NCBI GenBank assembly: GCA_035569435.1
Contig: DATMNB010000281.1
Coordinates: 1-11,863 of the forward strand
DNA from: DASRDS01 sp035569435
Lineage (GTDB): Bacteria; Gemmatimonadota; Gemmatimonadetes; Gemmatimonadales; Gemmatimonadaceae
Length of the DNA stretch: 11,863 bases
Reading direction: 5' to 3'
In this document: in pieces, positions 7,333-11,863 of the stretch
How the letters are laid out: the number at the start of each line of letters is the position of its first letter
Position numbering within the stretch: the first letter of the stretch is position 1
Notes under the pieces: generated by a model
The model's database searches: none
Seen by the model: the letters and a program-made list of their open reading frames with translations, nothing else
Told to the model about the DNA's origin: nothing
Position numbers and translations under genes: made by a program

Positions 7333-8316
7333 ATGTCACTCGATGTACAGCCGGTGTCCGAGCCGGCGCCTGTTGTCCCGGTTTTGTCAGCCCTTCCACC
7401 ACTCCTGCGCCCGCCAGCCCTCGTCAAGGGCGACACCATCGGCGTCGTGGCGCCATCATATGCCCCCAAACCCGGCTGGCTCGCCCGCGGCGTCAAAGCC
7501 CTGGAACGCGCCGGCTACGGCGTCGTGCTCGACAACGAGCTCTCGACCGTGCGCCGCTTCCAGCGCGCCGAGGACGAGCGCCGGGCCGAGAACTTCATGG
7601 GGATGTGGCTCGACCCCCGGGTCAAAGCAGTGATCGGCGGAACGGGCGGCTACGGCGCGGTCCGCATGCTCCCGCACCTGGAGCCCGAGATCTTTCGTCT
7701 CAACCCCAAGGCGTTCGTCGGCTACTCCGACGTCACCGCCCTGCACCTCTGGCTCATGCGCCGCGCCGGCCTCCGCGTCTTTCACGGACCCACGGTCGAC
7801 GATCTCATCCCGAGCACCCGCGATCCGACCATGTCGTCGCTCCTGACGGCCCTCACCGTGCCCCGCCCCACGGCGCGTATCGGCCGCGACATCGCCCGCG
7901 TGGTGCGTCCCGGCCGGGCCGTCGGGCGCCTGGTCGGTGGCAACCTGTCGCTCGTGCAGCAATCGATCGGCACCCCGTACGCAATTGATACGCGTGAGGC
8001 CATCCTCTTTCTCGAGGAAACACGCGAACCCATGTCCGTGGCCGACGAGCGCCTCGTCCACCTCCGCGCCGCTGGCCTCCTCCGCGATGTGCGCGGCGTG
8101 GTCTTCGGCCAGCTCTCGCTCGACCGGTCCGAGGAGGACGAGTTCGAGAACTTCCTCCTAGATCTCGTCTCCGACCTGCAAGTCCCGATCATCACGGACT
8201 TCCCCGCCGGCCATGAGGTCCCCAACCTGACCCTCCCCATCGGAACCGACGTGGAGCTCGTCGCCGAGGAGCACACCGGCTGGATCACGTATCGCGAGGA
8301 CGCCCTCACGACGTAG
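7333..8316 (+). CDS. S66-family LD-carboxypeptidase / MccF-like serine peptidase
   Basis: A 327-residue cytosolic serine peptidase of family S66. Members cut the terminal D-Ala from recycled murein tetrapeptides (LdcA) or cleave microcin C-type nucleotide-peptides (MccF); the sequence alone does not separate these roles. The domain opens with LRPPALVKGDTIGVVAPS (about 25-42). The Ser-Glu-His triad is visible: S132 in VGYSDVTAL, E228 in ILFLEETREP and H294 in PAGHEVPN, with the glycine-rich GGTGGYGAV (102-110) beside the active site. No signal peptide is present, as expected. About 24 Pro/Val-rich residues precede the conserved core, so the true start could be later (TTG 7384 is in frame); ATG 7333 follows GGTGG directly, not a well-spaced Shine-Dalgarno. 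The gene ends 53 bp before the CGNR gene, which has its own promoter. Confidence 0.9.
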   Translation: MSLDVQPVSEPAPVVPVLSALPPLLRPPALVKGDTIGVVAPSYAPKPGWLARGVKALERAGYGVVLDNELSTVRRFQRAEDERRAENFMGMWLDPRVKAVIGGTGGYGAVRMLPHLEPEIFRLNPKAFVGYSDVTALHLWLMRRAGLRVFHGPTVDDLIPSTRDPTMSSLLTALTVPRPTARIGRDIARVVRPGRAVGRLVGGNLSLVQQSIGTPYAIDTREAILFLEETREPMSVADERLVHLRAAGLLRDVRGVVFGQLSLDRSEEDEFENFLLDLVSDLQVPIITDFPAGHEVPNLTLPIGTDVELVAEEHTGWITYREDALTT

Positions 8317-8330
8317 CCGGCGTGCCACTC

Positions 8331-8360
8331 TTGCGCGCCCGTCTGACGATTCCCTATACT
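8331..8360 (+). promoter_or_regulatory. Sigma70-like promoter giving a near-leaderless mRNA
   Basis: TTGCGC (8331-8336) and TATACT (8355-8360) are 18 bp apart, just after the peptidase stop. The expected start of transcription is near 8367, only 2-4 nt before ATG 8370. There is no room for a Shine-Dalgarno, so translation would be leaderless or nearly so. TATACT stands out in this GC-rich DNA. Confidence 0.6.
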
Positions 8361-8369
8361 CGCTTGGGC

Positions 8370-9017
8370 ATGCGCTACACCGGTCTCTCCCTCCCCGCCG
8401 CCCCCTCGTCGTTCGTCGGCGAGCGGCTCTGGCTCGACTTCGTCAACACGGACACGCGCGACGTCCTCGACGACTTCCCGGCGTTCCTCGGCTGGCTCGA
8501 GATCGCCGGCGCCCTCGAGCCCGACCGCGTCCCCGGCATCGTGCGCCGCGCCGAGCAACAGCCGGCAGGCGCCGCCGCCGTTCTGGCCGATGCCCGCCGT
8601 GTCCGCGCCGCCCTGCGCAACCTCGCCGAGCGCGGCGTGACCGTCGAACGCGCCCGCGTCGATGCGCTCACGGAAATCAACCGCGTCCTCGGTCGCAGCG
8701 CTGGCATGCGCCGCATCGACCTCCGCCCAGACGGCCGCTGCACCCGCACCTTCGCCCCCGTCGGCGACGCCTTCGCCGGCCTCATGATCCCGATCGTGGA
8801 TTCGGCCGCCGACTCGCTCGTGACCGGCGAGCTCCCCCGCATCCGCCGCTGCCTTGGCACCCGCTGCAGCCGCGTCTTCTACGACGCCACCAAAAACGGC
8901 TGTCGCCGCTGGTGCGACATGTCGACGTGCGGCAACCGCGCCAAAGCCGCCCGCCACCGCGCCCGCCGTCGCGGCACCGCCCCCTCCTCGGCCCCGGCTC
9001 CGGCGCCCCATCCCTGA
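8370..9017 (+). CDS. ABATE-CGNR zinc-finger protein, putative regulator
   Basis: A 215-residue protein with an N-terminal ABATE-type domain (FVGERLWLDFVNT, 15-27) and a C-terminal CGNR zinc finger. The finger reads C161-x4-C166, then C182-x4-C187 in RRWCDMSTCGNRAKAARHR, with an extra C178. The family is annotated as putative stress-linked transcription regulators on the basis of this likely DNA-binding finger; targets and ligands are unknown. The C-terminal tail (RRRGTAPSSAPAPAPHP) is basic, then Ala/Pro-rich, and probably disordered. The frame is open from GTG 8322, but ATG 8370 is preferred because the TTGCGC-N18-TATACT promoter lies between the two starts and the ABATE motif falls at its usual distance from this ATG. 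The HD-domain gene follows after 3 nt and is probably co-expressed. Confidence 0.88.
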   Translation: MRYTGLSLPAAPSSFVGERLWLDFVNTDTRDVLDDFPAFLGWLEIAGALEPDRVPGIVRRAEQQPAGAAAVLADARRVRAALRNLAERGVTVERARVDALTEINRVLGRSAGMRRIDLRPDGRCTRTFAPVGDAFAGLMIPIVDSAADSLVTGELPRIRRCLGTRCSRVFYDATKNGCRRWCDMSTCGNRAKAARHRARRRGTAPSSAPAPAPHP

Positions 9018-9020
9018 GAC

Positions 9021-9611
9021 GTGGTGGCTCGTACCACTCTCCTGCGGCGCGCATGGAACGGACTGATACGGCTACTCAACCGCCCTGGCAGGCAAGCACC
9101 CACGACGGCGCCCGGCATCCCCACATGGGCGCACGCGGGGAGAAAGCGCCAGGCCCATATGCGGCGCATGGCGGTCCTGCTCGAAGGCTGGGCCGATGCG
9201 ATGGGCGCGTCCGAGGACGAGCGGCGCCGGTGGCTCGAGGCCTGCTGGCTGCACGACGCGCTCCGTGATGCGGATCTTCCGACAGGGACGACGCACGGTG
9301 CCGCGGCCGCCGCATGTGCCGCCTCGCACGGTGAGGCCGACCCCGGTGTTCTGAGCGCCGTGCGCTATCACAGCGTGGGCCACGCCGGGTGGGACGACGT
9401 CGGGAAGATGCTCTACCTCGCCGATTTCCTCGAACCGGGGCGGAAGCGCCATCGCAAACAGCGCGCGCGGCTGGCCAGACGCGTGCCGCATGACCGCGAC
9501 CGTGTATTGCGTCTGATCGTCGCACAGCAAATCCGTTCCCGGCTGCGTCGCGGAAGGTCGATCCATCCGCACACACTGCAATTCTGGAATTCGATGGCAC
9601 ACAGTCAATAG
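9021..9611 (+). CDS. HD-domain protein, YqeK-like
   Basis: A 196-residue predicted metal-dependent phosphohydrolase. HD-superfamily ligands appear in order: H46 (AHMRRMAVL), H78-D79 (CWLHDALRD), H92 (THGAAA), H117 (VRYHSVGH) and D135 (LYLADFLEPGRK). The four histidines, and above all the closing Y-L-A-D-F-L-E-P-G-R, match the YqeK family, some members of which split diadenosine tetraphosphate to ADP; that activity here is inference. The C-terminal HPHTLQFWN resembles the tail of these proteins. The first ~40 residues are basic and unconserved-looking. GTG 9021 begins 3 nt after the CGNR stop, and a second GTG follows at 9024; the only nearby SD-like bases are weak (GAGAC), so translational coupling is likely. 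It converges on cfa with a 53-bp gap that has no clear terminator. Confidence 0.82.
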   Translation: MVARTTLLRRAWNGLIRLLNRPGRQAPTTAPGIPTWAHAGRKRQAHMRRMAVLLEGWADAMGASEDERRRWLEACWLHDALRDADLPTGTTHGAAAAACAASHGEADPGVLSAVRYHSVGHAGWDDVGKMLYLADFLEPGRKRHRKQRARLARRVPHDRDRVLRLIVAQQIRSRLRRGRSIHPHTLQFWNSMAHSQ

Positions 9612-9664
9612 AGATCCGGCGAGCTACCCGGACGACACCGAGTCGCCCATCACCCGCGAATCAC

Positions 9665-10996
9665 CTAGTACAGATCAGCGCGCGTGAGCGGCAGTCGCGT
9701 GTGTCCGGCGTGATCCGGCTTTGCGAACAGTGTCTGTGCCAGTCCGATGCGCCCGGTCGCGAACGCATGCGCCGACGCCATCATGTAGAGCCGCCACGTC
9801 CGATACGCTTCAGCACCCACGACGCGGATCGCCTCACGCTGCCGCTCGGTCAGCCGATGCACCCAGGCCCGCAACGTCAGGACGTAATGCTCCCGAAGCG
9901 ACTCGACATCCCGCGTCTCGAACCCGGCCCGCTCAGCCTGACGGACCATGTCGTCCAACGGCAGAATCTCCCCATCGGGAAAGACGTACCGATCCAGAAA
10001 CGCGCCCTCGCGCCACACCGTCCGGCGCACCCACCCGGCCAGACGTCGCGGGGCAGCGGCCGTCAACGCGATGATGCCATGGTTGAGAAAGAGGCCACCG
10101 GGCGCAAGAAGCGCGTATGCCTGCCGAAAGTAGGTACCCAAGCGCGATCGCCCGACGTGTTCGACCATGCCCACGCTGACGATCTTGTCGAACTCCCGCG
10201 CCGGCACGTCACGGTAATCCATGACCTCGACCGCACACACCTCGCCGAGCCCCTCGGCGGCGATGCGCTCACGAGCCCACGCCGCCTGGCGTGCGCTCAG
10301 CGTGACACCGGTCGCAGACACGCCGTAGCACCGAGCCGCGTGCCGGACGAGCGCCCCCCACCCACAGCCGATGTCGAGCAGCCGTTCGCCTGGTTGAAGA
10401 CGGAGCTTGCGGCAGATGTGATCGAGCTTGGCGCGCTGCGCCTCGTCGATCGTTTCGTCGCCTGTCTCGAAATACGCGCACGAGTAGATCATCGCCCGAT
10501 CGAGCCACACCGCGTAGAACTCGTTGCCCACGTCGTAGTGGAAGCGAATGGCCGCGTGATCTCGCGCTCTCGAATGCCGGCGCCCACGCCGGTCCCGCGC
10601 GCGCGCTTCCGCCCCAGCCGGCATCTCTCCATCGCTGTCAGGCAACGCGAGGGCGCGTCGCACGAGCGTCGCCAGCGCACGCGGCGAGGCGAGTCGGACC
10701 GCAATGTCCTCGGCCAGTGTCGTCGCCTCTTCCAGATCTCCGTCGACATCGAGATCGCCCCGGACAAACGCCTCGCCGAGTCGCAATTCGGACGGAGCGC
10801 AACACAGCCGCCGGAGCGCGCCTGGACTCTTGATGACCAGCGTGAACGGCAACGCCTCGACAGAGGCCGGCGCGTCGGTCGTGCCATCCCAATATCGAAC
10901 GGCAAACCGCCGCTGCTGGACTGATCCAACGAGCACATCCATGACGAGACGTGCGCGCGTGAGCCCGCTTGGGGTGTTTCGACTGTCGGCCAACAT
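9665..10996 (-). CDS. cfa: Cyclopropane-fatty-acyl-phospholipid synthase family methyltransferase
   Basis: A 443-residue SAM-dependent enzyme expected to add a methylene bridge to double bonds of membrane phospholipid acyl chains. FHYDVGNEFYAVWLD (152-166) and YSCAYF (171-176) form the substrate-side signature; LLDIGCGWG (206-214) is the SAM-binding loop; MVEHVG (277-282) gives E279, equivalent to the bicarbonate-binding glutamate; Y371 in EHYVLTLRAW is a likely active-site tyrosine. An N-terminal lobe (about 1-125) is present as in full-length Cfa. Oddities are an Arg-rich insert at 131-146 and Ser408 in YMMASAHAF, where E. coli and mycobacterial enzymes have an active-site cysteine. ATG 10996 is used; M19 is a possible later start. 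The gene stands alone between the convergent HD gene and the Uma2 remnant, with no promoter I could assign. An unsaturated-lipid methyltransferase other than Cfa remains possible. Confidence 0.92.
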   Translation of the reverse strand: MLADSRNTPSGLTRARLVMDVLVGSVQQRRFAVRYWDGTTDAPASVEALPFTLVIKSPGALRRLCCAPSELRLGEAFVRGDLDVDGDLEEATTLAEDIAVRLASPRALATLVRRALALPDSDGEMPAGAEARARDRRGRRHSRARDHAAIRFHYDVGNEFYAVWLDRAMIYSCAYFETGDETIDEAQRAKLDHICRKLRLQPGERLLDIGCGWGALVRHAARCYGVSATGVTLSARQAAWARERIAAEGLGEVCAVEVMDYRDVPAREFDKIVSVGMVEHVGRSRLGTYFRQAYALLAPGGLFLNHGIIALTAAAPRRLAGWVRRTVWREGAFLDRYVFPDGEILPLDDMVRQAERAGFETRDVESLREHYVLTLRAWVHRLTERQREAIRVVGAEAYRTWRLYMMASAHAFATGRIGLAQTLFAKPDHAGHTRLPLTRADLY

Positions 10997-11107
10997 CGCG
11001 TGCCTCGGGCGATCGGCCGCGTGCGGCGCCGTGCGTGGCGCACGAGTCTTCCATGAAAACGCACGCGACTATTGTCGAGAATCGCGTGGACCGCTCGCCG
11101 GTTCCCG

Positions 11108-11260
11108 CTAGATGTCCGCAAAGAGACGGCCCACGGGCACCGCAAAGCCCGGGAGCACGTCACCGCCGTCAACCGTGCGGCTGCTGGGCTCGATGACCCA
11201 GATCAGTCTGACGCCGGTCTGGCGGTAGTCAGCAAGCTTCTCGTCGACGAGCGCCGTCAC
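11108..11260 (-). pseudogene. Remnant of a Uma2-family nuclease gene (C-terminal fragment with internal deletion)
   Basis: One frame ending at TAG (11110-11108) reads TALVDEKLADYRQTGVRLIW, then VIEPSSRTV, then DGGDVLPGFAVPVGRLFADI. Uma2 proteins, which have a PD-(D/E)XK-like fold and are common in multicopy families, typically have E..K..DYL..GVRLVWVIDP..RTV, about 20-25 residues of beta-strand, then DGGDVLPGF.LPV..LF. Here the two blocks are fused directly, so the intervening segment is deleted in frame. Everything before the K-D-Y helix is missing too, including the PD...EV(L/V)SP half of the active site. A GTG at 11260 overlaps the lipoprotein stop (GTGA), so a 50-residue peptide could in principle be made, but it would lack a complete active site. 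No intact copy is in the window. The family match is from memory of the motif. Confidence 0.75.
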
Positions 11261-11664
11261 GGCGCGGCATTCGGCACCTGTGCCGTCGTGTTCGGATGCA
11301 TGTAGATCGCCACTGCCTTGCCCTTGCGATCCGCGCTCGTGCCAATCAGCGCGTGCGCGATCTTGGCACCGGTGCCCGCCTCGCTCTCCGACGACAGAAT
11401 GACGCCGTTCGCGCCGACGTGCCCGGCTTTCTTGCGCATCGACTCGAGCATGCCGTGATAGCTCGTGAACGCATCGTCGCCATGCGAATCGATGAGCGCC
11501 ACCTCGTCATACTTGCCGGGCACCTTATCCGGCGACGTGTAGATCACCACCGCCGACGGGTCGATGGCGGGACGTGGCGTTTCGGAGAGCAACGTCGCGC
11601 TCGTGTGGACGCAACCGACGAGAGCGAGCAGTCCAGCAACACGGACCATGCGGCGAGCAGACAC
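11257..11664 (-). CDS. Small lipoprotein, RcsF/DUF4156-like
   Basis: A 135-residue envelope lipoprotein of unknown role. MSARRMVRVAGLLALVGC has a basic start, a hydrophobic run and an LVGC lipobox, so C18 should be lipidated. The mature part reads VVIYTSPDKVPGKYDEVALI, then a short helix region ending MRKKAGHVGANGVILSSES, the 'K-A-x-x-x-G-A-N-x-V-I-L' pattern of RcsF and DUF4156-type domains. RcsF proteins sense envelope stress, but the disulfide cysteines that define RcsF are absent, so the function should not be transferred. GTG 11664 is chosen because GGAG lies 6 nt upstream; ATG 11649 is an alternative that gives a shorter signal. The frame stays open to the window edge, but upstream codons do not look like protein. 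The stop overlaps the Uma2 remnant. Confidence 0.75.
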   Translation of the reverse strand: MSARRMVRVAGLLALVGCVHTSATLLSETPRPAIDPSAVVIYTSPDKVPGKYDEVALIDSHGDDAFTSYHGMLESMRKKAGHVGANGVILSSESEAGTGAKIAHALIGTSADRKGKAVAIYMHPNTTAQVPNAAP

Positions 11665-11670
11665 AGGCGG

Positions 11671-11674
11671 CTCC
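11671..11674 (-). promoter_or_regulatory. Shine-Dalgarno GGAG for the RcsF-like lipoprotein gene
   Basis: Read on the - strand, GGAG is followed by 6 nt and then GTG (11664-11662). This is the best-spaced ribosome site in the window. It favours GTG 11664 over ATG 11649, which has only CTGCTCGCCGC before it. Confidence 0.5.
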
Positions 11675-11742
11675 GGCGAAGAGTGAGCATCGGTGGTGTC
11701 TGCTGAGGACGCCGGATACTTTGGTGCGCAACTAATGATGTG

Positions 11743-11779
11743 CGCCATGATGGCGTGATCGCGGTGGACAATCCGCGAT
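11743..11779. repeat. Two adjacent short inverted repeats near the right edge
   Basis: CGCCAT-G-ATGGCG (11743-11755) is followed 2 nt later by ATCGCGG (11758-11764) and CCGCGAT (11773-11779) with an 8-nt loop. They lie about 80-115 bp upstream of the lipoprotein start in an otherwise gene-free stretch (11665-11863). They could be operator sites or leader hairpins. No T-run supports a terminator, and short GC-rich repeats often arise by chance. Confidence 0.3.
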
Positions 11780-11863
11780 GATGTCACGAATGTGCCTGTT
11801 GGTGTCAGAATGCGCGCGCGTGGGAGGGAATCGCCCTGGCCGCGCTGGTCCTGACCAATGCCA

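Noticed and set aside
9612..9664. Bidirectional terminator between the HD-domain gene and cfa
   Set aside because: Only weak, imperfect complementarity around CCGG and no T-tract on either strand.
9701..10924. A 407-codon + strand frame opposite cfa
   Set aside because: No recognisable domain and an Arg/Pro/His-rich composition; Cfa motifs are clear on the other strand.
11053..11196. Small + strand frame starting MKTHATIVENRV
   Set aside because: Low-complexity Arg/Pro-rich translation without a ribosome site; it is antisense to the Uma2 remnant, whose motif is specific.
11787..11863. Possible start of a membrane protein at the right edge (WEGIALAALVLTNA)
   Set aside because: No start codon precedes the hydrophobic stretch in that frame and the segment is too short to judge.

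Overview
The window is GC-rich (roughly two thirds G+C by eye) with strong C/G preference at third codon positions. It is densely packed, mostly housekeeping and accessory chromosomal DNA of a free-living bacterium. An ImuB-DnaE2 mutagenesis cassette, SD-poor starts, a near-leaderless promoter, lipoprotein signal peptides, a long 'cyanobacterial/plant type' IspH and an ABATE-CGNR protein would fit Gemmatimonadota or a similar high-GC soil/freshwater phylum. That placement is inference and could be wrong. No tRNA, rRNA, CRISPR array, intact insertion sequence or phage gene was seen.

Layout. (1) 1-3283, + strand: the last 37 codons of an ImuB-like protein, then the complete error-prone polymerase DnaE2. 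(2) 3284-3430: an AT-rich regulatory gap with a perfect 14-bp inverted repeat, followed by an aldo/keto reductase (3431-4504, +). (3) 4491-4535: three tandem 15-bp repeats at a tail-to-tail junction, containing the stop codons of both converging genes. (4) 7230 down to 4524, - strand: an operon of ispH, an aldose-1-epimerase-like protein and a lipoprotein, joined by two 4-nt start/stop overlaps. (5) 7333-9611, + strand, divergent from ispH: an S66 (LdcA/MccF-type) peptidase, then an ABATE-CGNR zinc-finger protein with its own recognisable promoter, then a YqeK-like HD-domain protein 3 nt further on. (6) 10996 down to 9665, - strand: a cyclopropane-fatty-acyl-phospholipid synthase. (7) 11664 down to 11108, - strand: a small RcsF/DUF4156-like lipoprotein whose stop overlaps a deleted remnant of a Uma2-family nuclease gene. 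The last 200 bases hold no gene I can support, only two short inverted repeats.

How they fit together: ImuB and DnaE2 act in one damage-tolerance system. IspH makes isoprenoid precursors, while the peptidase and the Cfa enzyme act on cell-wall peptides and membrane lipids. The rest is loosely associated. I do not see a coherent new multi-gene system. The most interesting items are the perfect hairpin/operator upstream of the reductase, the stop-codon tandem repeat, the Uma2 remnant, the Cfa variant with serine in place of a conserved cysteine, and the near-leaderless CGNR gene.
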